64,000 bases of DNA from Asticcacaulis sp. SL142 (GTDB lineage Bacteria; Pseudomonadota; Alphaproteobacteria; Caulobacterales; Caulobacteraceae): the NCBI RefSeq assembly GCF_026625745.1, contig NZ_CP113061.1, positions 310,001-374,000 of the forward strand. Reading direction: 5' to 3'. This document shows positions 14,133-23,079 of this stretch, piece by piece. How positions within the stretch are numbered: position 1 is the stretch's first letter; every line of letters starts with the position of its first letter. The notes under the pieces were generated by a model, which was not told the DNA's origin, did no database searches, and saw only the letters and a program-made list of their open reading frames with translations. The position numbers and the translations under genes were made by a program.

Positions 14133-17039
14133 GTGATCGGACTGGATGCCAGCTTTCTGCAAAGCTACTATAACGCCAAAGCTGGCGTTAATAGCGGTGT
14201 GTCTTCGTCAACGACCACATCAACCGCGACAAATTCTCCGACCGGTACCACCAAGGCCCCAAGCGCGCCGTGGGAAACCAAATCCGGTGCGGCCAGTTCA
14301 GATGAACTGGTGCGCAAGGTCATGGCTGGCTCCAAATTCATCAAGGAAGGCAATGTCTCGCTTGATCTGGCCGGGGCCTCGCAGGACTATAAAAAGCTGT
14401 TTACCCTGTATCAGGGGCTGAACACCCTGATGGGGATCGCCAATAAGGCGCAGGAAAATACCACGACCTCGACCGTCATGCGCACCTTACAGCGCCTGTT
14501 TACCAGCGGCATGTCTGAAATTCAGGACTATGTGTCGGATGCTGAACTCGACCACGTTAGTCTGGTGCAGGGCGCGCTTACGGAAAAGCTGAAAAGCACG
14601 ACCGGCGTGGCGCGCACCGATACGAACTATGTGGCTAAGGATATCCATAAGGGCTCGCCCACCGCATCGGTCAAGGCGTTTGAAGGCGATGTGAAGTTCA
14701 ACATTGCCATCAGTCCGCCAAGTGCGGGGCTTTATACCCCTAAAAATGTTGAGATCGACTTGTCAGATATGGGCACGACGACCCGCTCGATGGGCAATGT
14801 CGTCAATTTCATCAATTCCAAACTCAAAGAGGTCGGTGCCACAACCCGTTTTGCGGTCGAGCGCACGCCGGCCAAGGCCGAAACCATCAAGGTTGGTGAA
14901 AAGGAAGTAAAGGTTAATAACGGCCTAGATACCTATTCGCTTAAGGTTCAGGGCACGACGACCGAACTGATAAACTTTTCGGCAGCTCAGATGTCGGACT
15001 CGGTCTATGTGGTTCAAACCACGGGTGATACCGATAATGATGACGAAGACGAGCCGGAAACTCTGGATGATCTGTCGACCCAGTTGGTCAAATTTCAGGC
15101 CGATATTTCCGGCACCAACCCGTCAACCGCCACAGCCGGCGTGACCGACACCTACTGGTCCGAAGGACGAACCGGGCAGGCGGTACTGGAAGAAAACATT
15201 ACTAATGTTCGCCAGACCGTATCGGGGCCGGACGGCTCCGTCTATGTGCTGGCCGATGTGGATGGCGATGTCGATGGGCAGGAGATCAAAGGCACCAAGG
15301 ATGTGGCCCTGATCAAATACGACTCCGCCGGTAAGATGCTTTATACCCGCACCCTAGGGGCCGCCGATCAGGCGTCAGGTTTGGCCATGACGGTAAGCGC
15401 GGATGGTAAGGTGGCGATTGCTGGTTCTGTGACCGGCGAACTGGGTGTTCAAACCACCAAGACCTTCACCAGCGCCAACGGCAAGACCTATACGACCTCG
15501 ACCTATGAGACCACCAAGGGCTATAACGAAAGCATTTCAGATAGTTTCGTCACGGTTTTTGATGCCGCGGGTGATGAGTTGTGGACCCAGCGCCGCGGCT
15601 CAATCGGGATGGACGAAGCCCTGTCGGTGTCCTTTGGTACGGACGGTTCGGTCTATGTCGGCGGGCGTGCTCAGGGCACGATGAGCGGGGCGACTGATGC
15701 CGCAGCCTCTGCTCAGGGCGTCACCAGCGCCGGGGGCTGGGATGCCTACGTCATGAAGTTTTCGGCCACCGGTGGCTATCAGTCAACGACCCAGTTCGGC
15801 ACCAGCGCCACCGACGCAGCCAACGCCATGACGGTTGATGGCAATACGCTTTATGTGGCGGCTAACGAAAACGGTAATGCCGTCTTGAGGTCCTATGATC
15901 TGACGTCGGGTAAGCCGGTTTTGTCTGAGATGCGTAATCTTGGTAATCTGGGCGGCGGCTCGATCAGTTCAGTGTCGGTTTATGACGGCAAGGTCTATGT
16001 GGGCGGCAGCGCCAACCAGAGTGCGACGGCGACGGGGGCGAACACAAAGCTCATGGATGGGGTGAGCGCAGGTCATGCCTATACCGGCGGCCAGGATGCC
16101 TTTGCCTTATCTGTCGATAAAGACCTGACGAATACGTCAGCCGATGCGGTGTCATTCTACGGTTCTACCGAAAGCGAAGCGAACGCGAAAGTGACCTTCA
16201 GCGATGGTAAGGCCTGGATTGCCTTCCAGACCAAGGGCGCGGTTGATGGCACCACTAAAATCGGCGAAAAAGATGCTGTGCTGTCGCGTGTGGATGTCGA
16301 AACGGGCGAGGTCGAATGGCAGACCCGCTATACCGGCAAAAACGGTGAGGTTAATCCCAACGCGATTGCTATTTCCAAGAACTCATCAAGCGTGCTCGAT
16401 AAGCTGGGTTTGCCGACCGGGACCTTGCAGTACAAAGATTCGTCCAGTCTGGTGGCCAACACCACAGCCCGTCCCGGCGATGAGTTTTATGTCCGCGACC
16501 CAAAGACGGGCACCAAGAAAAAAATCGTGATCGAGGCCAAGGACACGCTGGAAACTCTGGCGACCAAGATCAATCGCGCCGCGGGTTATAAGATGGATGT
16601 CAAGGTTGCCAAGGTGACGGGCAAGCCTGAATCTGTCCTGACCATCACGCCCAAATACGGCAATGCTGAGGTCGAAATCATACGCGGGGCCGATGGTAAG
16701 GATGCGCTCGACAGTCTGGGCCTGAGCGAAGGTCTGGTGACCAAGGCTGCCACCCAGTCATCGTCCGAGGCCAGCAAGTCGTCGGGTAAGGACGTGAAGA
16801 TGTTCGGTCTTAACCTCGACAGCAATCTTAATATCTCTGACGAAGACACTATTGATGCCGTCAAAAAAGTGCTGGAAGACGCGATGAAAAACGTCCGCAG
16901 CGCCTATCGTTACCTGCGCTATGGCGATTCGTCCGAAGAGGCCGATAAAAAAGGCAAGACCGGCGGCACGGTTCCGGCCTACCTGACCAAGCAACTGGCC
17001 AATTATCAGGACGCGCTGAACCGTCTCGGCGGCGGATAA
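14133..17039 (+). CDS. flaEY: Large flagellin-cluster protein, FlaEY-like
   Basis: 968 residues from GTG 14133. There is no signal peptide. Residues about 1-60 are Ser/Thr-rich. Residues about 180-290 contain a flagellin/hook-associated-like module (VKFNIAISPPSAGLYTPKNV). Residues about 340-760 hold repeated beta-propeller-like blades of the SBBP kind (SVYVLADVDGD, KVAIAGSVTGEL, GSVYVGGRAQG, KVYVGGSANQS). The C-terminal third has DTLETLATKINRAAG, recalling FliD/hook-associated proteins. Length, architecture and location next to the flagellins match the Caulobacter FlaEY regulatory protein, a motility gene acting on flagellin expression or filament assembly. No enzymatic motif. The assignment rests on recall and context. 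Confidence 0.6.
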   Translation: MIGLDASFLQSYYNAKAGVNSGVSSSTTTSTATNSPTGTTKAPSAPWETKSGAASSDELVRKVMAGSKFIKEGNVSLDLAGASQDYKKLFTLYQGLNTLMGIANKAQENTTTSTVMRTLQRLFTSGMSEIQDYVSDAELDHVSLVQGALTEKLKSTTGVARTDTNYVAKDIHKGSPTASVKAFEGDVKFNIAISPPSAGLYTPKNVEIDLSDMGTTTRSMGNVVNFINSKLKEVGATTRFAVERTPAKAETIKVGEKEVKVNNGLDTYSLKVQGTTTELINFSAAQMSDSVYVVQTTGDTDNDDEDEPETLDDLSTQLVKFQADISGTNPSTATAGVTDTYWSEGRTGQAVLEENITNVRQTVSGPDGSVYVLADVDGDVDGQEIKGTKDVALIKYDSAGKMLYTRTLGAADQASGLAMTVSADGKVAIAGSVTGELGVQTTKTFTSANGKTYTTSTYETTKGYNESISDSFVTVFDAAGDELWTQRRGSIGMDEALSVSFGTDGSVYVGGRAQGTMSGATDAAASAQGVTSAGGWDAYVMKFSATGGYQSTTQFGTSATDAANAMTVDGNTLYVAANENGNAVLRSYDLTSGKPVLSEMRNLGNLGGGSISSVSVYDGKVYVGGSANQSATATGANTKLMDGVSAGHAYTGGQDAFALSVDKDLTNTSADAVSFYGSTESEANAKVTFSDGKAWIAFQTKGAVDGTTKIGEKDAVLSRVDVETGEVEWQTRYTGKNGEVNPNAIAISKNSSSVLDKLGLPTGTLQYKDSSSLVANTTARPGDEFYVRDPKTGTKKKIVIEAKDTLETLATKINRAAGYKMDVKVAKVTGKPESVLTITPKYGNAEVEIIRGADGKDALDSLGLSEGLVTKAATQSSSEASKSSGKDVKMFGLNLDSNLNISDEDTIDAVKKVLEDAMKNVRSAYRYLRYGDSSEEADKKGKTGGTVPAYLTKQLANYQDALNRLGGG

Positions 17040-17189
17040 GCTGCCCGCAAGCGGCATAAATTTCACATAACCGCATTAACCTAAAAACGCTTCACAGCTT
17101 GGCGATTGCGCTTTAGTGTGCGCCATAATTATTGGTGTAGCTTAACCTTTGGCCGCGAAAAGGCCTTGAAGGTGGGGGAAACAGGTCGC

Positions 17190-17852
17190 ATGCAGAAACA
17201 GCAGATGATTTATCTGGGCATTGGTGCGGGGGCAGCGCTTCTGGTCGGCATAGTGCTGGCCTTTGCGATGTCGTCCGGTCAAAAGGACGGGGAGCGTATG
17301 AATGACGCGCCGCCGGGACTGCAACTGGACATCGCCGAAGCGCCCGCCATTAATTCATCACGCACCCTGCGCTGCTTCGTTAGCGGCGAATATGTCGGCA
17401 CCTTTACGCTGGCCGAATGTGCTCAGAAAAACGGTGTGGCCGCTCAGGCGCTGGATGTCGGTGTTGACGAAAGCGGTGAATTGTCTGCGGCCCCCACGGC
17501 CTCTCTGGCCCCGCCGCCGGCCGAGCCGGTTGTGGCGACACCTGTTACACCTGATGCTACCGGTGGTGAGGTCATGCCGGAAAATCTGGATCAGGCGGGT
17601 GGGCCGGTTACGGCCTGTCTGCGCTATGCGGGGGGCGAATGGCGTCGGCTGTCCGAAGGTTTGAGCCTCGGCACCTGCGTGCAGTTGTTGTATGATGGCC
17701 GCTGCGAGCGTCCGGGATCTGCATCCTATGGGCGTTGGGGTGATCAGAGCCTGCGTCTTGTACCTGGGCGCGTTGAAATCTCTAACGATAACAAGAATTT
17801 CCGCACGTTTGTTGATCAGGGCAAGGGCTGCAGCGTCCCGCTGGTGAAATAG
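17190..17852 (+). CDS. Single-pass membrane hypothetical protein
   Basis: 220 residues from ATG 17190, with AAGGTGGGG upstream; in-frame starts from 17106 add an unlikely N-terminus. One transmembrane helix at about residues 5-25 (IYLGIGAGAALLVGIVLAFA) is followed by a periplasmic part. That part contains two Cys-containing modules, RTLRCFVSGEYVGTFTLAEC and the C-terminal ACLRYAGGEWRRLSEG with four Cys in total after it, separated by an Ala/Pro linker. The Cys pairs suggest disulphides. Not recognised. The lipoprotein gene follows after 16 bp, so the two probably form an operon. Confidence 0.65.
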   Translation: MQKQQMIYLGIGAGAALLVGIVLAFAMSSGQKDGERMNDAPPGLQLDIAEAPAINSSRTLRCFVSGEYVGTFTLAECAQKNGVAAQALDVGVDESGELSAAPTASLAPPPAEPVVATPVTPDATGGEVMPENLDQAGGPVTACLRYAGGEWRRLSEGLSLGTCVQLLYDGRCERPGSASYGRWGDQSLRLVPGRVEISNDNKNFRTFVDQGKGCSVPLVK

Positions 17853-17868
17853 AAATCAGGTGAATAAT

Positions 17869-18321
17869 ATGTCAAATGGGATGAAACGGATTGCCGGTCT
17901 TAGCCTGATGCTGGCGGCGACCATAGGCTTGGCGTCATGTGAAAAGCCCGGTGTCAAAGCGCCCCTTGATAAAGGCATTTGCTATCAGGTTGGCTTTCCG
18001 GAATCGGGTGACATCAAATACAATGTCGTGGCCCGAAATCAGCCGTCGATCGAATATTGCGCGGCACAGCTTTACAAGCTGCGTCTGGAATTCCTGAAGC
18101 AAGGCGTCAGCCGCAAGATTGTCTACGGGGCTTATCAGGGCAATTTTCTGTTTGTGGATGCGCGCTACGTGAAGTTCTCGCAGGCACTCGATGGGCGGCG
18201 CATGACCTTGCTGGTCAAGCACCCCAGCGAAGACCGTCTGGTCGTGCCGGGATCAATCGTAGAAGCCCCGTCGCCCCAGCCCTCAGGGCCGATCCGCGAA
18301 CCGGCTAACTTGCCGCAGTAG
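17869..18321 (+). CDS. Putative lipoprotein of unknown function
   Basis: 150 residues from ATG 17869 (AGG at 17858; an upstream GTG at 17860 would put the Shine-Dalgarno inside the gene). The N-terminus MKRIAGLSLMLAATIGLASC ends in a good lipobox (LASC), so export and lipidation are likely. The mature part is about 130 residues with a short Pro-rich tail. No domain recognised. Probably co-expressed with the preceding membrane protein. Confidence 0.65.
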   Translation: MSNGMKRIAGLSLMLAATIGLASCEKPGVKAPLDKGICYQVGFPESGDIKYNVVARNQPSIEYCAAQLYKLRLEFLKQGVSRKIVYGAYQGNFLFVDARYVKFSQALDGRRMTLLVKHPSEDRLVVPGSIVEAPSPQPSGPIREPANLPQ

Positions 18322-18471
18322 TTGGCCGCTTTAATTAAGTGTTAATGGTGCAAACTCTGCGCTTGGCGGGCGGGCGGCTTCATCATAGTGTCGGGGCTTG
18401 GAATCAGAGGGGCGAACCCTCCGGCCCCTGAGCGCTTTGGTCGCGGGGCCTGTGACAGAAAGGTATTCGTG

Positions 18472-18990
18472 ATGGCGGGCAGTGTTAATAAGGTTATTCT
18501 GGTCGGGAATCTGGGCAAAGACCCGGAAATCCGCACGCTCAATTCCGGTGACCGGGTTGCCAATCTGACGGTCGCCACCTCGGAAAGCTGGCGCGACAAG
18601 ATGTCGGGTGAGCGTAAGGAAAAGACTGAATGGCACCGCGTGGTGATCTTTAATGACAATCTGGCCAAGATTGCCGAGCAATACCTGCGTAAGGGCTCGA
18701 CCGTTTACCTTGAGGGCTCGCTGCAAACCCGTAAATGGACGGATCAGCAGGGCGTTGAAAAATACTCCACCGAAGTCGTGTTGCAAAAATTCCGCGGTGA
18801 ACTGACCCTTCTGGGCGGGCGCGGCGATGGCGGCGGGCAAAGCAGCCAGTCATCGGGCGGCGGCTACGATCAGGGCGGCTATGGTGATGACGGCGGCTAC
18901 GGCGGCGGGGCCCCGGCCAGTTCCGGCCCGCGTCAGCAAGGCTCCGGCCCGGCCCAAAACTTTGATCTGGATGACGAAATTCCGTTCTAA
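18472..18990 (+). CDS. ssb: Single-stranded DNA-binding protein
   Basis: 172 residues from ATG 18472 ([19 protein letters not shown]), the standard SSB start; the frame extends upstream to 18388 without support. OB fold at residues 1-110 with [20 protein letters not shown] and [21 protein letters not shown] Gly-rich, disordered linker follows, and the conserved acidic tip DLDDEIPF binds partner proteins at the replication fork. Monocistronic, with a strong terminator behind it. Confidence 0.97.
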   Translation: MAGSVNKVILVGNLGKDPEIRTLNSGDRVANLTVATSESWRDKMSGERKEKTEWHRVVIFNDNLAKIAEQYLRKGSTVYLEGSLQTRKWTDQQGVEKYSTEVVLQKFRGELTLLGGRGDGGGQSSQSSGGGYDQGGYGDDGGYGGGAPASSGPRQQGSGPAQNFDLDDEIPF

Positions 18991-19020
18991 AGCTTTGATG
19001 AAGCCATGTGAAATCTTAAG

Positions 19021-19049
19021 GCCACGTTATTGATTTAACGTGGCTTTTT
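19021..19049 (+). terminator. Terminator after ssb
   Basis: GCCACGTTA (19021-19029) pairs perfectly with TAACGTGGC (19036-19044), loop TTGATT, then TTTTT. Confidence 0.9.
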
Positions 19050-19150
19050 ACGTTTCTTAACCGTGTCGTCTTACGGCGATTTAACGGTTATCCGCTAGAG
19101 TGCGCCCTTAAAGCGAGCCGGTTAAGGTTCATCGCAGGAGCGCAGGTAAT

Positions 19151-19906
19151 ATGTTCGGCTATCTGAGGCAGCAGTTTGGCGTGTCAAATGGGGCATGGCT
19201 GCCGATTGTGCATAAGGCACCAACAGGGCCGTCGCGTATTGCCTTAAGCCTTGATGACGGCCCGTCGCCGCGCACCACGCTTAAGGTGCTTGAACTGCTG
19301 AAAACCTATGACACCAGGGCGACGTTTTTCCTGTCGGGAGAACGGGCCGAGCAATATCCCGAATTGGTACAGGCGATCGTGGATAGTGGCAATGCGATCT
19401 ATGCCCACGGCTATTCCCATGTGCGGCTTGACCGGATGCCATCGCAAGCCGCCCTCAATGAATTAAAGCGCACCGAAGCGATTCTGGCGAAGGCCCGGCC
19501 TACGCCGCAGGATTATATCGTGCGTCTGCCCTATGGTTCGGGGCATCGATCGCCTGACATGCACCGTCTGCTGAAGACCTGGCATCCGGGCTGCCAGATT
19601 GGCCACTGGCGTTATGATTTCAAGGATTTTGCCCTCGCTGATGGGTGCGAAACGCTTGATGAGGTCGGGCGTAAATGCGACGCGGCGGTCGATGCCGCCT
19701 TCGCTGATCCGGCATTCTTAGGATCAACCATCCTTATGCACGAAGACCCGATCGGAGTGCCCGCGCGCTATGTCGGGGACGTCGCTTCCCTTCTTTTGGA
19801 ACGGATCTTGCTGACCGCACAGGCAAAAGGTGTGGCGGTAACGGAAATGCTTCCAGTCAGGCAGAAGCTTGTCAACCGTTACGTCAGAACGGTCTACATG
19901 GAGTAG
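19151..19906 (+). CDS. Polysaccharide deacetylase (CE4/NodB-type)
   Basis: 251 residues without a signal peptide. NodB-homology motifs are present: SLDDGPSPRTT (catalytic base Asp and metal Asp), AHGYSHVRLD with the HxxxH zinc ligands, and RLPYGSGHRSP. Likely removes N-acetyl groups from a hexosamine polymer or precursor. The glycosyltransferase gene starts 3 bp downstream, so the two form an operon for an unidentified surface glycan. A holdfast role like that of Caulobacter HfsH is possible but not supported by other hfs genes here. Confidence 0.85.
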   Translation: MFGYLRQQFGVSNGAWLPIVHKAPTGPSRIALSLDDGPSPRTTLKVLELLKTYDTRATFFLSGERAEQYPELVQAIVDSGNAIYAHGYSHVRLDRMPSQAALNELKRTEAILAKARPTPQDYIVRLPYGSGHRSPDMHRLLKTWHPGCQIGHWRYDFKDFALADGCETLDEVGRKCDAAVDAAFADPAFLGSTILMHEDPIGVPARYVGDVASLLLERILLTAQAKGVAVTEMLPVRQKLVNRYVRTVYME

Positions 19907-19909
19907 CAT

Positions 19910-20977
19910 GTGAAACATGCCAAAATACCGCAGGCTGATAAAGCCCGCGAAGTCAAAGGTCCGAAGCCGCCGTTTGCGACGGTATGCCCGGATTTAAGCA
20001 TCATTATCTGCACCCATAACCGCTCTGCCCTCACGGCAAGGCTGCTCAAAGCCCTGACACCGCAGTTAAAAGCCCATGCGGCCGAAATTCTGGTGATTGA
20101 TAGCGCAAGTCGCGATGATCATAGCCAGGCGCTGATCGATATCGTGGCGGAGTTTGCGGACGTTCGACTCATCCGGGTTGAAGAAAAAGGGGTCTCCCTG
20201 GCGCGCAACACCGGCGTGACACATGCCCGTGCCGAATGGATTGGCTTTATCGATGACGATGAAGTCCCATCAGAAGACTGGCTGGATGAAGCCGTGACGC
20301 TGATCCGACGTCTGCCCGAAGACTGCGCGGCCTGCGGGGGCGTGGTGATCCCGGCATATGAACTGGCGCCGGACATGGGCCGTATTGGGCCGCGTTGGCG
20401 CGCCTTTCTGGGTGAGATTATGGCCGAGGGGGAATTCGACCAGACACAGCGCCCGCAATTCGGGATCGGACATTCGCTGGTGCGCGTCTGTGCACTGGAG
20501 CAAGTCGGCGGATTCAATCGCGGCCTTGGGCGGGATGGCCGCAGCTTGCTGAGCGGCGAAGAGGTTTTGTTGCTGATCCAGTTAGAAGCGCGCGGCTGGC
20601 GGATATGGCATTCTGACCGCATCCGGGTATGGCATGACATCGAACCTGATCGCCTTGACCGGAGTTGGGCCCGTCGGAGGTCCTACTGGGAAGGGATTTC
20701 AACGGCGCGCATCATGACCGTGACGCAACCGGGTAAATTGACCAGGTCGGCTATCACGGCGGGTATGAAATCGCTGCCGCTGATGCTGACCTCGCCACTA
20801 CTGCCGGTGCGACGGGAAATTGACCTGCGCCTGGCGTTTAACATCGGAATGGTCACGGAGGCCCTGCGGCGGCCCTTTAGCCGCCTGATTCGGATGGTGA
20901 GCGTGCCTATTTCGCTGGCCATGCCGACCTGCTTGTCGCTGGGTACGGGTGGGCTGCAAAATCTGGTAGGGCTTTAG
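19910..20977 (+). CDS. Family 2 glycosyltransferase
   Basis: 355 residues from GTG 19910, with GGAG at 19900-19903. GT2 fold: DLSIIICTHNRSALTARLL at the N-terminus, EILVIDSASRDDHS, then WIGFIDDDEVPSEDW with the metal-binding DxD, and GGFNRGLGRDGR further on. The C-terminal ~90 residues are amphipathic or hydrophobic and may touch the membrane. Paired with the upstream deacetylase. The 3' end overlaps the convergent TetR gene by 4 bp. Donor and acceptor sugars cannot be inferred. Confidence 0.85.
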   Translation: MKHAKIPQADKAREVKGPKPPFATVCPDLSIIICTHNRSALTARLLKALTPQLKAHAAEILVIDSASRDDHSQALIDIVAEFADVRLIRVEEKGVSLARNTGVTHARAEWIGFIDDDEVPSEDWLDEAVTLIRRLPEDCAACGGVVIPAYELAPDMGRIGPRWRAFLGEIMAEGEFDQTQRPQFGIGHSLVRVCALEQVGGFNRGLGRDGRSLLSGEEVLLLIQLEARGWRIWHSDRIRVWHDIEPDRLDRSWARRRSYWEGISTARIMTVTQPGKLTRSAITAGMKSLPLMLTSPLLPVRREIDLRLAFNIGMVTEALRRPFSRLIRMVSVPISLAMPTCLSLGTGGLQNLVGL

Positions 20978-21600
20978 GCGTCTTTCATCTCAAAAGCATA
21001 GCGCACGACCTTGCGCAGCCATTTGATCATTTGGTCACGATCTATATCCGGGGCGCAGACGCTGCGGACCAGCATGCCATCAAATATCATGACGATCACT
21101 TCGTTACGGGTCAGAAGGGTTGAGGCATCGATATCGTCGCCGTAGATACGCCGTAACAGAGGCAGAACCAACTCCCGTTCCTGAGCCTCTGATTTCTTTA
21201 TGATCGCGGCGACATTGGGGTTGCGCGCCGCTTCAGCCAGCACCTCAAGGGCGAGGGCAGTTTTTTCACTATTATACTTATGTTCGATCGCCATCGGGAT
21301 GATATCGACCAGACGGTCAATCAGGTCTTTATCGGCGACGTTATCAAATTCAGCGAATTTTTCACGCATTTCCGCCAGATCGTTGGCGACAATAGCCTCT
21401 ATGATCGCTTCTTTGTTGGCAAAGTAGCGATAGATGACGCCGACGCTCATGCCGGCTTCCTGAGCGATACTGGCCATACTGGCACCATGAAAACCCGACT
21501 GACGCACGCAACGCGCGGTCGCATCCAGTATGTGTTGCTGACGGGCTTCCCGGTTCTGACGGGGTTTGGAAGCGGTCTTAGGTGACACTGACGTGTTCAT
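20974..21600 (-). CDS. TetR/AcrR-family repressor of the adjacent RND pump
   Basis: 208 residues. The helix-turn-helix is at about residues 18-65 (RQQHILDATARCVRQSGF, ASMASIAQEAGMSVGVIYRYF), typical TetR with the SVGVIYRYF recognition helix. The C-terminal domain should bind pump substrates. It is divergent from the RND operon over 237 bp that contain a sigma-70-like promoter and a dyad, the standard arrangement for local repression. Confidence 0.9.
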   Translation of the reverse strand: MNTSVSPKTASKPRQNREARQQHILDATARCVRQSGFHGASMASIAQEAGMSVGVIYRYFANKEAIIEAIVANDLAEMREKFAEFDNVADKDLIDRLVDIIPMAIEHKYNSEKTALALEVLAEAARNPNVAAIIKKSEAQERELVLPLLRRIYGDDIDASTLLTRNEVIVMIFDGMLVRSVCAPDIDRDQMIKWLRKVVRYAFEMKDA

Positions 21601-21691
21601 TTTTACGTGAATTTACCTCTGATAAGGATACGGTAGTGTACGCTTAGTTTTGTGTTTGTACAAAATTACACGTTTGTAAGCTATTGTAGAC

Positions 21692-21720
21692 TTGACTTTA
21701 GTACACACGACAGCATAAAT
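21692..21720 (+). promoter_or_regulatory. Sigma-70-like promoter of the RND operon
   Basis: -35 TTGACT (21692-21697) and -10 ATAAAT (21715-21720) with 17-bp spacing; predicted start near 21727, just before the TetR-type operator. Confidence 0.6.
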
Positions 21721-21730
21721 CCAGTCAAAA

Positions 21731-21752
21731 TGAGAATGATCGTTCATTCTCA
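21731..21752. promoter_or_regulatory. Probable TetR operator
   Basis: Perfect inverted repeat with 9-bp arms TGAGAATGA/TCATTCTCA and a 4-nt centre, placed immediately downstream of the predicted start site, where a bound repressor would block transcription. Confidence 0.7.
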
Positions 21753-21837
21753 ATATTTTGGCCTGCGTCATCCAAAAGGTGGGGCTCATTTCCACTTGTG
21801 GAATTTGCGCCAGATATTTTTAGATATGGAGTTTTTC

Positions 21838-23067
21838 ATGCGCGTTTATATACGCACCCTTTTGGGCCAAACCGGTCGTACTGCGCTGATCGTCGGGGCC
21901 GCGGGTGTGCTACTCGTCGCCTGTGGCAATAAGAACGCAGCGCAAGGCATGGGGGCAGGCGGTCCGACTGAGGTCGGTATCGTTGTCGTCCAGAGCGAAC
22001 CCGTCACCCTGACTACGGAATTATCCGGTCGCACCTCGGCCTTTCTGGTCTCGGAAGTACGCCCGCAGGTTGGTGGTATCGTCAAGTCGCGTCTGTTTGA
22101 AGAAGGCTCGGTCGTCAGCGCCGGTCAGTCGCTGTATCAGATCGATCCGGCTACCTATCAGGCAGCCTATAACAGTGCGGCCGCAGGGCTCGCCCAGGCC
22201 AATGCCAGCCTGACTTCGGCCAGGCTTCTGGCCGGACGCTATACCGAACTGGTCAAGATTAACGCGGTCTCTCAGCAGGCCAATGACGACGCTCAGGCCG
22301 CTTTGCAACAGGCCGAGGCCAATGTCGCGGCTCAAAAGGCGGCTGTGGATAATGCGCGCATCAATCTGGGCTACACAAAGGTTTTGGCGCCAATCTCCGG
22401 CCGTATCGGTAAGTCGAGCGTGACCTCAGGTGCGCTGGTGACGGCATCGCAGGCGACCCCGCTGGCGACCATTCAGGCGACCGATAAAATTTACGTCGAT
22501 ATTAATCAGACGACGGCGGAACTGCTCAGTCTGCAAAAAGCTGTGGCAGACGGATCGCTGGGGGCGTCAGGCAGTGCCGATGTCGAGCTTATCCTCGAAG
22601 ACGGCAGTGTCTATCCGCAAAAGGGTCGGCTGGAATTTTCCGATGTGACGGTCGATCCGGAAACCGGGTCCGTTAACCTGCGCGCCATTTTCAATAACCC
22701 CAACGGTACGCTTCTGCCGGGGATGTATGTGCGTGCTCGCCTGACCAAGGGTGTGGTGGGGCAGGGCATTCTGGTGCCGCAAGCCGCCGTGCAGCGTGAC
22801 CCGAAGGGTAATGCCTCGGTCATGGTTGTCGGTAAAGACAATAAGATTGAGCCGCGTCCGGTTCAGATCGCTCAGATGATGGGCGACAAGTGGGTCGTCA
22901 CCAGCGGTCTGCAATCCAATGACCGCGTGGTGGTTGACGGCCTGATGAAGGTGCGTGGTGATGCGCCGGTCAAACCGGTCGTGGTGGGGGCTACGGAATC
23001 CGATGCACCCGCTTCGGCAGCCAAAGCCCCGGCGACTAATGCCGCTGCCGCTCCGGCCAAGCAATAG
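21838..23067 (+). CDS. RND efflux periplasmic adaptor (AcrA/MexA type)
   Basis: 409 residues from ATG 21838, preceded by GGAG at 21828-21831; the frame extends upstream to 21652 but crosses the operator. The N-terminus has a lipobox (GVLLVAC). Membrane-fusion-protein features follow: VRPQVGGIVKSRLFEEGSVV (first lipoyl half-motif), a coiled-coil hairpin at about residues 100-170 rich in Ala/Gln, and INLGYTKVLAPISGRIGKSS (second half-motif). The tail is Ala/Pro-rich. First gene of a three-gene tripartite pump operon. Confidence 0.93.
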   Translation: MRVYIRTLLGQTGRTALIVGAAGVLLVACGNKNAAQGMGAGGPTEVGIVVVQSEPVTLTTELSGRTSAFLVSEVRPQVGGIVKSRLFEEGSVVSAGQSLYQIDPATYQAAYNSAAAGLAQANASLTSARLLAGRYTELVKINAVSQQANDDAQAALQQAEANVAAQKAAVDNARINLGYTKVLAPISGRIGKSSVTSGALVTASQATPLATIQATDKIYVDINQTTAELLSLQKAVADGSLGASGSADVELILEDGSVYPQKGRLEFSDVTVDPETGSVNLRAIFNNPNGTLLPGMYVRARLTKGVVGQGILVPQAAVQRDPKGNASVMVVGKDNKIEPRPVQIAQMMGDKWVVTSGLQSNDRVVVDGLMKVRGDAPVKPVVVGATESDAPASAAKAPATNAAAAPAKQ

Positions 23068-23079
23068 GGAACCTGTCAC

